Shown: positions 37,790 to 49,230 of the stretch, piece after piece
How the letters are laid out: the number at the start of each line of letters is the position of its first letter
Position numbering within the stretch: position 1 is the first letter of the stretch
Source: Torreya grandis
Lineage: Eukaryota; Streptophyta; Pinopsida; Cupressales; Taxaceae
DNA: 64,000 nt
Reading direction: 5' to 3'
Assembly: GCA_037957365.1 (NCBI GenBank)
Contig: JARHVA010000081.1
Location: 6,377,501 to 6,441,500, forward strand
Notes under the pieces: model-generated
Seen by the model: only the letters and a program-made list of their open reading frames with translations
Database searches by the model: none
Told to the model about the DNA's origin: nothing
Position numbers and translations under genes: made by a program

Positions 37790-38483
37790 TATAGACACCA
37801 AAATCGTGTCAACCCCCCCTTGGTCCCCTTCTAAAACATTTTACTCCTAACCCACACTTGCACACCTTATTAATTTAAAAACTACTTATTTTAAAATAAT
37901 TACCTCACCTTGGACACCTCACCTAGACACCTCACCCTAAGACCATTTCTTAGCCTATGAGTCAGCCTAAGACTAGGTCCTCCAAATCCTAACTACCCAT
38001 GACCTATCCTCACTCCATCTTAACTCCCTATCCAATTCTCGTGCCTCATAAGCCCTTGTTTTGACCGTTCTCCAATGGAAAAGGCACTTGGCAAGTGGAA
38101 AAATAGGCAAAGAGCTAAAAATAGCCCTTTTACCTATTCTTTCTCCACTGACGTCAATCAAACCTCGACCGATGTCAGTAATTCTACGCTGATGCCGACA
38201 GGATTGCTGACGTCAATTACATAATCCAAGCTCTAACATTGAGCTGACCCCACCTTCTTGCACATTCACACACACACTCTAAGATTTCAACCACAAGAAT
38301 TCAACTATCGTTCTCCTGGCTATCGAAGCTCTGCACAAATCATTCTAAAGATGGGATTGAAAGATTGTATGAGGACCTTGACCTACTAAATTGAAGCAAT
38401 CTGTGTTCGCTTCATTGGCTCACAACCCCAGTCATATCAGCCACAATAGGAATCACCATTATGACACCTCTGAGTCTTCACCC

Positions 38484-38489
38484 TATAAA
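38484..38489 (+). promoter_or_regulatory. Candidate TATA box of the O LTR
   Basis: TATAAA within CACCCTATAAAGCTAAGT, unchanged in the right LTR at 52079-52084. It lies 695 bases into the LTR, a fitting place for the U3/R border. Transcription start was not tested. Confidence 0.5.
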
Positions 38490-39026
38490 GCTAAGTACTC
38501 TGGTTTTCATTTCAGTATTTTAGAATATATTGTCAATTAGTTTTCATTGATATTTCTAAATACTATCGAGAGGCCTGACTTTTTCCATGGAGGGGCTGAA
38601 AGGCCTTCCCCTTGTTCTCACCCCTTTTGTACACCAACTCTCCACCTATACCCTTCCTCAGACCTCATTCACCTTTTTGTAACCCTGCACTAACCTCTAA
38701 ACTCCCAAAAACCCCTCTGTCTATCCTAGAAAATTCTCTAAAATCTATCCAAGGCCAATAACCCCTACTGACATTAGAAACAAAATTGACATCGACACCA
38801 TAACTCCACTGACCTCGATAGACCAACTGAAGTCGATGACTATGTTCTGGACCAGCAAACCAAAAAGCCATTCAAACAACCCAACTAGACCAGACAGAGC
38901 CTTCAACTAGCCTTCTATAGCATTCTGAGACACACAGACTGCAAGGAATAGGTACACATTATCTACTTTTCTATTTTATTTAGTCATTTATCATTTCTTC
39001 CTTTATAATACTTTTGTCTTTAAATA

Positions 39027-39091
39027 GTGGACTGTCATCCCTTAAGGAAGCTTCACGCCTTCAGGACTGAGTGCGTAGCTTGGTAGTCCAC
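39027..39091 (+). other. Conserved stem-loop in the O LTR
   Basis: GTGGACTGTCA (39027-39037) can pair with TGGTAGTCCAC (39081-39091) with one mismatch. In the right LTR (52623-52633 with 52677-52687) the arms are an exact 11-bp inverted repeat. The loop includes the palindrome CCTTAAGG. It would lie in the R or U5 part of the RNA, where packaging or dimer signals are often found. Confidence 0.6.
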
Positions 39092-39282
39092 CATATCCTC
39101 TTCTAACATTTTACTTGTTTAAGTTTCATTCTTACTATAGTTGTTTCCTCCACAACTAAAGAGGAGCTCCCACAAATCTTGGATATGGTGCGCACTAAAT
39201 CCGGGTAACATCAAACCCATAACCTCTTAACCTTAGTTTCTTCCTCATTTAAATGCAATTAGTGAAAATTTAGAGAAACATT

Positions 39283-39300
39283 CTAGCACGCCCAGTGGGA
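39283..39300 (+). other. O primer-binding site candidate
   Basis: CTAGCACGCCCAGTGGGA lies two bases after the LTR end. Its place is right, and the CGCCC...GTGGG form resembles PBSs of Tat-type elements, but I did not match it to a named tRNA. Confidence 0.5.
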
Positions 39301-40512
39301 CACTTAGAGTTTTCCTTGGGTTTATTCTTCTTCTTTTAAAATCAAACTTTCATATAGATGCATTAGAAAAGTATTCACTTCTTGCATCCCCTCTTCTTTG
39401 CCTTTATTTCTTGAGAAATAAAAAACTTAGCTTCTCTTACTTTCTATTTTTTTACCTCTTCTATCTTTTTGTTTCAAAAGGAAATCATTAGCAAAGGTTA
39501 AAAAGAACATCTCTTTTTCTTCTTGTTACTTCTTGCATGCATCATAGAGTAGTGAAAAACTCATATTCTTTACCTCTTCTCCATTTGTTTGCATTTGAAT
39601 AACATATTTTGATTAAGGTTAAAAACTACTGCATTTCATTCTTGCTTGGATGCATACTTAGCCCACTTAGTAATTAAAGCATTATGAATGAATCATAGTG
39701 CACAAATGTGACACAACCAAACCATGATCACTTCAAATCAAACACATAAACTTACTTGAGACAAGGCCCGTCTAGGATTTCATCACCTAGCAGATACCTT
39801 ACCCCACCCGGCGATCCTACTTGGATTTCACCACCAAGATGAGGACCCACTCTGCTCTCTGGTAGAGTATAAACTATAGGGAAGGTATATTTTGGCTAAG
39901 CAGCCTAGCTCGGCTCTGGGTTCGTGAAGTGAAGGGAGCAAGCCCCAGCACCAGGCCACATACTGACCCTAACACAGATATCTTTGAGCACCATAACACA
40001 ACCTGAAACCAGCCATAGACTTCTTCTCTAGGAACTGTTCTACAAGCCCAACTCCTAACACATTCTCTTAAGGCATAAGCCACCATGACTTTAAAACTCA
40101 TTCCTAGGAATCTAACGTTTTAGAGGTTGCTTGTCTAATCATCTATTATAGTAGTTTTATCTGAGTGTTTGAGCTGGTAAGGTCATACCATTTTGAATTC
40201 CAAAACAACTCATAATATCTTCTTCTTCCAAAAACTATCAGTCTTCTATGTTTCTAAAATTACACAGAAATTGACATCGATTTCTCCACCGACGTCGGCA
40301 ACCAAAACTTCATCGACATCGGTAAATTGACCGACATTGGCAACATTTTTAACCGACATTAATTAAACAACCGACATCGGTCACTGTCAATAAATTAAAA
40401 AAAAAATCCAAACAGCAAGCTTAAAACCCAAATTTCTTGCTATTTAACACAAATTTTGGATCTTTGAAACTAAAACACATAGTTTTTGAAACCTGAACCC
40501 CTTTCACCTTGG
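39301..40512 (+). other. O 5' leader with ACCGAC repeats
   Basis: About 1.2 kb without a reading frame. At 40270-40385 the motif ACCGACRTCGG and shortened forms (ACCGACATT) appear five or six times, one of them containing the perfect palindrome CCGACGTCGG. Related motifs occur in the LTRs. The spans 39301-40260 hold no other structure I can support. Confidence 0.55.
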
Positions 40513-42400
40513 ATGGTCCTGACACACAGTCAAGCCAAATTCCTTGTTGACCATGTGAGTCAACAGCCACTCCCACCTTCACCCTTTGTGCCAAGTCATC
40601 TAATGGAATATACTTCAAACACTGAGCATACTCCTATCCAACCTACCCCTGATCAACCTCCTATTATTCCCAAAGGGGATCAATAATTTGAGAGATTCCT
40701 TGACCACAATGTCAAGGCTCTCCAATATTATCTTGCTAGAAGCCAAATGCAAGATCCTTTTGGTAACCCTATTTATGGGATGCCAACTTCTTTGGTTGAA
40801 GTGGCAATGGTATCAACAATATCTATTACCTAACCTATGATAACTTAGGCCATTGCCTCGACCAGTAACCCAACCATGGCTAATTTTCAAGATTTGGCCT
40901 CCCCTTTTATCCTTTCTTGCCTTACCTCCATCAGGGTTTCTATACCCCCTCAAATGCAAACAATTTAACTAAGTTTGACACCTTTCCAGAACTTGATTGT
41001 CTCTATCCCATCCACTCTTATGCCTATAAACATGAGAGTGACCACTTATCCTTTAACTAGTGTCACCACCATTCAACCACCCTTGGTGGCATCTAGTCAT
41101 GTTGTGCCTTCCAACTTCATGGCACAATCCCTCTTGACCTCGACATCAGCCCCTATGACAAACTATCAGTATGTTGCACCTACATAAATGCAACCAAGTA
41201 TGTCATACGCCCCCTCCAACACCTTCTAAGTACCCTCTAACTTAGGGGGTGCCCCTCATTCCAATCCATATGCTGATCTAATTAAGATGTTGATGGATAA
41301 GATGTCCAACCTTGAGACATCTGTTTCAGGTTCGAGGGTTGCTCTTTCATATGAACAAATATGCAACGAACCTATCCACCCTTCAGTTCCTATTCGACCA
41401 TACCTTAGCCAGTGGGAACTCCCAAAATTTACTCGCTTTTAGAGTAAAGAGGACTCACAACAACATCTATGAGTGTTTAGACACGCTTGCTACCTCATAG
41501 CACACGATGATGCGTTATTACTTCATACATTCCCTATGTCACTTTCTGGCACCACCCTTGACTGGTATAGCTCCATTACCAGTCATTCTCTCTTCACCTT
41601 CATTCAACTCACTCATCTATTCCTTGATCATTTCTCAATAAATATTACCAAGAAGGTCTCCATCACAGACCTTTATTCCATTAGACAATTCAAGGATGAG
41701 TCAATAGCAGACTTCGTCACCCATTGGAGAGGTTTGATCAACCAACTCTCCTTCTCACTACCTCAACCTGAGCTCATTGAGATCTTTTCAAGAGCATGTG
41801 CCAAGCACATCTCATCTACTCAGTGGGATCAAACTTTCCAAACATTTGATGAAGCTTTCACTATGGCCTGAGAGCTTGAACTCTGTGTAATTGAAGAAGA
41901 TAGTGTCAAATTGCATAACAAAAATACCAATGCAAAACCCAATGACCCTTCTTCTTCCAAACCTTCTTCTTCCCACCAAAAGTCCAAGGGATCAAAAAAT
42001 GCTATGGTCCTTAGATCACCATCTTTTACCACAACCAACCAATCTGAGCCAGCCATTTCACAAAACATCACTAGACAATTCCAACAACGGTATGAACAAC
42101 GAAAATACACGCCTATAAGAGAATTGTATGCTTACGTATTGGATAAATTAGTGAAGTAGGGAGTCCTCAACCTCCCTCAAATCTAACCACCTGTCCAATT
42201 TGACCCCTCACGAGCCATCCCTACATGGTATAGGGAAAATAACTTTTGTAACTATCATCATGTCAAGGGTCATGACACGGATAATTGCAAGACCCTAAAG
42301 AACATTGTTCAAGACATGTTAGACAAAGGGGACCTTGTTTTGGATAACCCTAATGTGATGGCCAACCAAAACATAGATGTCTTTAGGCAACCATTTCCTA
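40513..42400 (+). pseudogene. O gag
   Basis: The first ATG in frame at 40513 opens MVLTHSQAKFLVDHVSQQ, a start style common in Tat-type Gag. A Pro/Thr-rich part follows, then the gag core, open at 41473-41871 (SGTTLDWYSSI, then FLDHFSINITKKVSITDLYS and FKDESIADFVTHWRGLINQ), a Ser/Lys-rich part, and a zinc knuckle at 42247-42288 (CNYHHVKGHDTDNC), followed by KTLKNIVQDMLDKGDLVL. About ten stops break the frame, mostly at CAA/CAG/TGG codons changed by C-to-T or G-to-A. Gag forms the particle and binds RNA. Confidence 0.85.
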
Positions 42401-43533
42401 ACCATCCCCCAAGTTAGAACAATATTCAGACCATGGTCAATGACCCTCAAGAATGCAACATACGCATGGTCGACATGGTCTTTCTTTTCATTCCTATCCA
42501 ACCTCTCCCATAATCTAAAAAAGTTGGTCAACCCATTTCTCCACCATAGGTAGAAGAGCCTATTTTACCCATACTACCCCCACATAATGAAGAGCTCCCT
42601 TTGCCTCATCCTCTTCCTCGCATGGATGAACCCATTTTACCTACATCACCCTCACAACATCAAACACCTCTACCCATTCTTCTACCTCGTGAGGATCCCA
42701 TATTACCTATTCCTCTTGCCCCCACCTTTCCTCTTCTTCTACCATTGGAAGAATTTACCATTCATACCCCACGCCCTCATGAATAAGGGGCCATCATCCC
42801 TCTGCCTTACCCTTTAGAGGAGCCTTCCTCTCCTATTTTTCCTCCACCGATGGAGGATAGTCCTCCATCCACCCCCCTTTCACACCTAGGAGAGTCTACT
42901 TTGACCTCTCCCATATTGGAGGATGCTTTGATGGTACCAATGCCAGTGGCCCTGCTCTTATCCTTCTTATCACCAATGGAGAATCATACTTTCCATGTTC
43001 CTAAACCACATGTGGAAGGCATTATCATCCCTACACTCTATTCGCTTGAAGAGCCAAATTCTCTAATTCATTCTCTATTGAGAGAATTCGCCACCTCACC
43101 CACTGCGACTGAGGAAGATCCAGTCATAGTTCTCTCTCACCTTTGGCCTATGATCACTACATCCAACACATTTCCACTCTCGTAATTACCCAAATCCTCT
43201 AAAGGACTGACTGAAAGGCCTCGCACGACATCATCTAAACCCTTCTCTCGATCGGTAGAAAACTTAGGATTCCTCCAATCTAGGAACCTAGAGTCTGAGG
43301 TGTTATGGGAGTGACTTAAGGCTCCTTATCTTACACATTCTACTTCACCTTATACTGCCAATCCTTCCATGAAAATTTACCCCAAAGTCTCTAATGAGGA
43401 TTGGGTTTCCACTTCTAAATCATCAGAAGCTCAGCCTTCCACATCTGAATCCAAACCCTCACAGGCATCCACCATGCTGAAATAGATTAGATCTCTCGGT
43501 GTTTGCCCTGTATCAAACCTAACTCACCCACAA
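42401..43533 (+). pseudogene. O proline-rich spacer of the gag polyprotein
   Basis: The same strand keeps long patches rich in Pro, Leu, Ser and His (42601-42786 and 42850-43185), with repeated forms of LPREDPILPIP and PLEEFTIHTPRPH. No domain is recognised. It links the first knuckle to the second-knuckle ORF. Confidence 0.55.
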
Positions 43534-44301
43534 GTGAAGTTAGATTTGAACCTCACCCCATATAGTAGTGGTCCTCGCACCATACTAAAGAAGGTTACTA
43601 AACCATGTCAGTCTACTCCTTCCCCACCTTCACCATTACCCTCTATCCTGGGTCCACATCCTTCCACTTTAATAGGAGTGCTCCCTATTCCAACACCTCA
43701 CAAAGAAAAACTACCTCCATTACTCCCTCTACTTGTTAAAGACATATTTCCTCCAAAAAATTTGACCTCTCATCAAGAAAGTGCCATCTATGTGTGTGGC
43801 CACACCACCAACCAAAAAGGTGGTACAAAAAACTCCCCTATAACTCCTAAACAGAAGTTGTCAACCCCTACTGTAACAATGAGCTCAAACCCATTAGTGG
43901 GTTCTTATGCTTCATTGTTACATAGATTATTTCAGTCTTCTAGCATCATTTTCCCACCCATTAAGCCATACCAACCTCTTGGATCAAAACCATCTTGTTT
44001 TGATGACACTCAAATCTGCTTGTATCATCACACACTTGGGCATGATACTGAGAGTTGCTACGCTCTTAAGGTTGTCATTCACCAACACATAGAAAAATAC
44101 ACCTTTCTCATTAAGGATTCTCTTGACCACCTTTTTGAAAAACTATCGACACCATCCCATGCTTCCCAAACCTCTTCACTTGAATCGAGATCCCAACACG
44201 AGATTATGGTCCCTCTACCACCTTTTCCCCCTTTATTCAAAATCAACACTATTAATGTGGCTACCAGGTCCCAAACCCTAAAGGATAAAGGAAAAGAGTA
44301 G
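43534..44301 (+). CDS. O second-knuckle ORF (255 codons, longest open stretch in the window)
   Basis: Open from a GTG codon at 43534 to TAG at 44299-44301; no ATG begins it, so it is best read as a segment of the gag-pol polyprotein. The first half is Pro/Ser-rich. Around residues 162-175 (44017-44058) it has CLYHHTLGHDTESC, followed by YALKVVIHQHIEKYTFLIK, the same knuckle-plus-helix layout as in gag 1.8 kb upstream. The end (INVATRSQTLKDKGKE) is basic. Function is not known; nucleic-acid binding is likely from the knuckle. Confidence 0.6.
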   Translation: MKLDLNLTPYSSGPRTILKKVTKPCQSTPSPPSPLPSILGPHPSTLIGVLPIPTPHKEKLPPLLPLLVKDIFPPKNLTSHQESAIYVCGHTTNQKGGTKNSPITPKQKLSTPTVTMSSNPLVGSYASLLHRLFQSSSIIFPPIKPYQPLGSKPSCFDDTQICLYHHTLGHDTESCYALKVVIHQHIEKYTFLIKDSLDHLFEKLSTPSHASQTSSLESRSQHEIMVPLPPFPPLFKINTINVATRSQTLKDKGKE

Positions 44302-44559
44302 GTTTCTACCCTTTGGACATATCCATTTGCCATGTCCTCTCCACCACCAAAGCCCAAGATTTCTATCTTGGGCACATCTCAACCAACATCTTCAGGGGCA
44401 ATTCACGACTCCATGGTGAAACAATTTCACTAAACTCCTGTGAAGATGTCCTTGTATGACCTAATACAAAGCTCTCCATAATATCACCAAGCCTTGATCA
44501 AATCTTTACAGGCACTGGAGGTCTAGCCTAAAGATCCCAAACTACTGGCTGCTTTAGTC

Positions 44560-45100
44560 AACTCGTTACCCACCATTGCCTCTATCACCTTCAGTGATTT
44601 TGAGATTCCTGCCTCCAACTTGGAAGATCCAAATGCTACCCTCTTTATCACAGCTTACATTGATCAAAATTATGTTAAGTTAGTTATGATTTATGGAGGT
44701 GCTAGCATCAACATCATTTCTACCCATGCATATGATCAACTAGCCCTTTCGAAGAACTGCATGTCAAAAGTTGATGCAATTCTTCATTCTTTTAATGATG
44801 CCACCACCACAACTATTAGCACTGTGGTCTTGCATGTTCGTGTTGGCCCACGTACAATTCTAAAACTATTCTATATCATCGAGGGGGAGTTCTAATATAA
44901 CATGTTATTGGGATGACCTTGGATACATGCCATGACCTATGTCCCTTCCACGTTACATCATTATGTCAAGTTTGAATACGAGGGGCAGGTTCATGTCATT
45001 CCTGCTAGCCCTTCCCCTTTAAAACATGCAACATAACCTACTGACCTAATGATATTATCATCCCTTTGAAAATGTCCAACCAAACACCACCTCTACCTGT
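44560..45100 (+). pseudogene. O retropepsin-like protease
   Basis: The open stretch 44620-44895 has the protease fold start (FITAYIDQNYVKLVMIYGGA), where the active-site Asp is replaced by Tyr at codon 44692-44694 (IYGGASINIIS; the expected form is Asp-Gly-Gly-Ala). A GAT-to-TAT change explains it. The flap region follows, and a decayed second half runs to about 45000. Without Asp the enzyme could not work. Confidence 0.75.
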
Positions 45101-45899
45101 GGAATCCTCAACAATCTCACAAACACTGGTCACACCTACGCCTACTCCTCAAGTGACCATGAAAGATCTTATGGAAGATACCTTCTAGTGCCTTTCACTT
45201 GGGGAGTATCATTTGCTTATCCTTGACATGTTCCAAACTCCATAGGAATATAAAAAATTTCAACACCACCCTAACTACAACCATCACATTGGAATGGTCA
45301 TCCCATATGGTCCTCTTGATCTCCAAACTAATCTCACCTATGGAGGGCTAGATCGGGTTCCTACTATTGGAAATCCTCTCTCATCACCTTGACTATTCAC
45401 TTGTGAGTTCTCTTTCCTCTGAAACCCTAGCTTTGCTCTCACCTATCTTCATAGGTGTGCATGGAAGGGTTTTGGCTTTAGGTGTTATGAACAAGGTCCC
45501 CACAAGCCCATTGAACCTCCAAATGATGATGCAATCAAAAATGCCAAGAAACAACATAGCATGGGTTCCAAAGAACCTACAAAACCCTCTAAGATCCCTT
45601 GCCATGAAACTATCATAGAGCATTCTCCTCCAACCTCACCTATTTCCCCACCCTCACCTATGGAGTCAGTGGTCTCCATCCATCCTAGTTTTTTTTGCAT
45701 AAATGCCATTCACTTGGAACCCCTAACCTATCAACTAGGTGGGACATCAAGGTCTCTTCCTCTCATTTATCTAGACATGATAGACGATGAATCTTCTAGC
45801 ATCAACATTGTCCAATGCTTGGATGATGATGCCATGCTCACCTACATGGGTGCGAACGACTCCTTCAAACAATGTTCACTTCCTTCAAAAACATAGGTT
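45101..45899 (+). pseudogene. O spacer between protease and RT
   Basis: Open patches at 45367-45618 and 45561-45896 are rich in Pro, Ser and Thr and show no domain. The second of them ends INIVQCLDDDAMLTYMGAND just ahead of the RT-leading linker. Confidence 0.45.
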
Positions 45900-46790
45900 A
45901 TGTTAAATGAATCAATTATTGACATTAATCTCCCATCTTCTGATGTTCCTCACATTTTAAATATTGGTCAATCTTTAGATGCCCAGGAAGAAATCGACTA
46001 TACCACATTCCTTATAGATCATAGCAAAGCCTTTGCTTGGTCCTATAACAATATGCCTAGTATTGACCCCAACATTGTCATCCACAACATCGTCATGAAC
46101 TATGAAGCTAAGCCTGTTAGGTAAAAGCTTCACAAGATGCATCCTCACATTGCACTCCTTGTCAAAGAGGAGCTTCAACGTCTTCTCTCCCTCTCATTTA
46201 TCCAACCCATTGATTATTCGTAATGGGTGTTAAACATTGTCCCTGTCACAAAAGTAATAGGGGGAATTCAGATTTGTACTGACTATCGTGACCTCAACCT
46301 CGCTTTCCCAAAGGATGACTTTCCTTTACCAAACATTGACCAACTTATTGATCTTACGGTGGGTCATGAGATGTTATCCCTCATGGATAGTTTTTCAAGA
46401 TATAACCAAATCTTGATTACCCCAAAAGACCAACATAAAACCACCTTCATCACTCCATGTGGGACATTCTGCTATAGGGTCATGCCTTTTGGCCTAAAAA
46501 ATGCAGGTGCTACATACCAATGCACCATGATTTATATCTTTCATGATCTCCTCCACAAAATCATGGAGGACTATGTGGATGACTTACTGGGGAAATCCAA
46601 ACTTCACCATGACCACCTAACCATTCTCAAAAAAATATTCACTCACCTACTAAAATATAATGTTTGACTCAACCCCAAGAAATACATCTTTAGGATTCTC
46701 TTAGGGAAGCTTTTGGGTTTCATCATTTCTCTCCATGTCATTGAGGTAGATCTAGCTAAGATTTGAGCCATACTCGAGATGCCCCCACCA
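45900..46790 (+). pseudogene. O reverse transcriptase
   Basis: The linker at 45900-46124 (TFLIDHSKAFAWSYNNMPSI) leads to RT, open at 46227-46667 with GGIQICTDYRDLNLAFPKDD, SLMDSFSRYNQILITPKDQH, MPFGLKNAGATYQ and the catalytic YVDDLL at 46572-46586. Both Asp of the YxDD box are intact. Few stops are seen (near 46125, 46221 and 46665), most explained by one transition each. Confidence 0.9.
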
Positions 46791-47400
46791 ACTAACCTAA
46801 AACAACTTTGCAGCTTGCAAGGGAAGCTTCAATCTATTCATCACTTCATCTCACAACTATCTGACCATTGCCAACCCTTCCATCACCTCCTCAAGAAGGA
46901 CGTCTCCTTTAATTGGACTAAGGACTGCCAAGAGGATTTTGAAGCTCTTAAATGCTATCTTGTCTCTCCACCAATCCTTATTCCACCTAAATATGACCAA
47001 CCCTTCTATCTTTACATTTTGGCAATAGATCATTCATTAGGTGCCATGATCGTGCATCGAGATGAACAACATTGTGAGCAGGTGGTTTATTATATAAGAT
47101 GAATGCTTATTGACTATGAAACTTAGTATACTCATACTAAAAAACTTTGCTTGCATTAGTCTTTGCCACCTCCAAACTCCACCAATATCTCCTCAACCAT
47201 AAGACTTACGTCATCACCCACACTGACCCTCTCGAATACATGCATTTCAAGCCATACCAAAACCAATGTATGGCTCATTGGCTCATGCTTCTCACTGAGT
47301 TTAATTTGAAATTCATTTAACAAAAGTCTATAAAGGGGCAAACAATTGTTGACCAACTAGCAGATGCCCCTTTACCTGATAACCAACCCTCTAACTGTGA
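46791..47400 (+). pseudogene. O connection and standard RNase H
   Basis: The open stretch 46779-47102 covers the RT thumb/connection (LQGKLQSIHHFISQLSDHCQ) and the RNase H start (PFYLYILAIDHSLGAMIVHR). After a frameshift near 47150 the rest can be followed in another frame (TYVITHTDPLEYMHFKPYQN-like) to about 47390. Confidence 0.75.
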
Positions 47401-47422
47401 ATTTCCTAATGAGTCTATCACC

Positions 47423-47840
47423 ATGCTATCCACCGATGACATCCCCTATCAAATGATAATTTTATTTGATGGATCTAAATATCAACTCGATGGGGGTGTA
47501 AGGGTCATTATTATCCCTCATGAGGGTGAGCCCATGCCTCTATCCTTCAAACTTGACTTCAAATGCACCAATAACATGGTTGAGTATGAAGCCTTAATTT
47601 TGGGGCTTCAAACTACCATTTTCTTGGGCATTAAGTCAATCAATATCTTTGGCGACTTGAAACTAGTCATTAATCAGATTAACGATTCATATATTTGTAA
47701 AAACAAATTTTTGCAATGATATAAACACCGTGTTGACACATTGTTAGGGTCTTTCGACTGTTATCTCTTGTAAACCATTCCTTGCTCTATGAATAAGTTT
47801 TCCGACATAATGGCCTCTCTCGCCTCACACATCCCATCTT
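47423..47840 (+). pseudogene. O second RNase H (archaeal type)
   Basis: Open at 47423-47719. LFDGSKYQLDGGVRVIIIPH has the first Asp (47468-47470), CTNNMVEYEALILGLQ the Glu near 47588, and INIFGDLKLVINQI the second Asp (47654-47656). The end (MNKFSDIMASLAS, matching N-K-x-A-D-x-L-A-S-L-A) lies at 47789-47830. This extra domain sits between RNase H and integrase, as in the Tat/Ogre lineage. Confidence 0.85.
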
Positions 47841-47999
47841 CATCTACTTCCTCGAGAATCTATGTCATGGTACACCATTTGATGTTGCCCTCATATATCT
47901 CAATTGACATCAATTTTGTTGGCAATATCGACTCTAGTCCACATGATGTTTGGTATAAACAACTTGTTGACTACTTGACTTATTTTATCATTCCTCCTG

Positions 48000-49230
48000 A
48001 CCTCTCTACCAATGGATGATAGGCTTTTATCAAGAGTACTACTCGCTACACCATGCTAGGGGGTCTTCTCTACAAATGAGGTTTCGATGGCCTCCTTCTT
48101 CGATGCCTAACCACCAATAAGACATCTCATGCCATCAAACAAGTCCATGATGGGATTTGTGGAGGACATTTCAGTGGTAACTTAGTTGCAAAGTGCATCC
48201 TCTGCCTGGGCTATTATTGGCCCACTCTTCACCAAGACTATGGTGACTATGTTTGGCATTGTATCAAATGCCAGCAACATGCTAAACTACTTCACATCCC
48301 TAGCCACGCTTTACAAGTTGCTCAAGATTTTTGGCCCTTTTCTTAATGGGGCTTAGATCTAATTGGTGAGATTAACCCTCATTCGTCTCTCTGACATCAG
48401 TATATTATCACAGTGACTGAATATTTCACTAAATGGGTGGAAGTTGTTGCCCTCATCCCCACTAAAGCCAACAAAATCATTGACTTCATTAACCACCACA
48501 TCATCTATCATTTCAGTGTACCTCACAAGATAATCATCGATAATGGCAAATCTTTCAAAAACAAAACCATCCAAAAGCTTTGCGATGCTTTTGGCATCAA
48601 ACTCAGCTTCTCCTCACCTTACTATCCACAAGTAAATAGATAGCAGAAGCTTCTAACAAAATCCTAACTAAAATCCTAATGAAGGTGGTCAACGGCACTG
48701 GAAGGGATTGGCACACTCACATTCCCTTCACTTTGTGGGCCTACCGCACTAGCATCTGAACCCCTACAAGTGTTACACCTTTCTCCTTAGTGTATGGAAT
48801 CGAGGCCATCTTACCTCTTGAAGTAAAAATACCTTCTCTTCACATCTCCTTACATGACATACTCTCTAACAATGACTTTCATCAAGATCAATTAACACAA
48901 CTTGAGTTACTCGATGAATGTCATTTTGCTGCTCTTAATCATCTTCATATCTACCAAGATCACATCAAGTGTGCCTACAACAAATTTTTGAAAGAGTGAG
49001 ATTTCAAAATTAGAGATCTCATTCTTAAATAAAACCAACATGTGACCAATATGGAAAGAATCAAATGAGGCAAATTTGCTCCTAATTAGCCTGGACCTTA
49101 TATAATAATGCACAAATATGGATCAGGCACTTATCATCTGTCTTCTCTCGAAGGCTGGCCAGAACTTGAGCCCCTTAATGCCTTGCATCTGTGACCATTC
49201 TACTATTAACCAAGTAATCATTCACTTGAT
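48000..49230 (+). pseudogene. O integrase
   Basis: The zinc-binding part is near 48150-48290 (GGHFSGNLVAKCILCLGYYW, then CIKCQQHAK). The core has WGLDLIGE near 48350 (first Asp), then the open stretch 48413-48643 with YFTKWVEVVAL and IIDNGKSF (second Asp). A single-base change of frame near 48640 is followed by AEASNKILTKIL with the Glu intact. The part 48790-48999 continues with YGIEAILPLEVKIPSLH, and the GPY/F-type end (PGPYIIMHKYGSGTYHL) lies near 49090-49150, closing about 49220. It has four to six stops. Confidence 0.85.

Larger units (their letters stand above)
37790..39280 (+). repeat. O left LTR
   Basis: 1491 bp, starting TATAGACACC (TGTAGACACC in the right copy) and ending GAGAAACA. 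It aligns with 51396-52876 along its length. TGACGTCA-like motifs lie near 38151 and 38202, and ACCGA/GACATCGA-type motifs near 38760-38840. Confidence 0.9.

Noticed and set aside
43534..44301. Possible host gene
   Set aside because: It lies inside O between gag and protease in the same strand and has a gypsy-type knuckle, so it belongs to the element.
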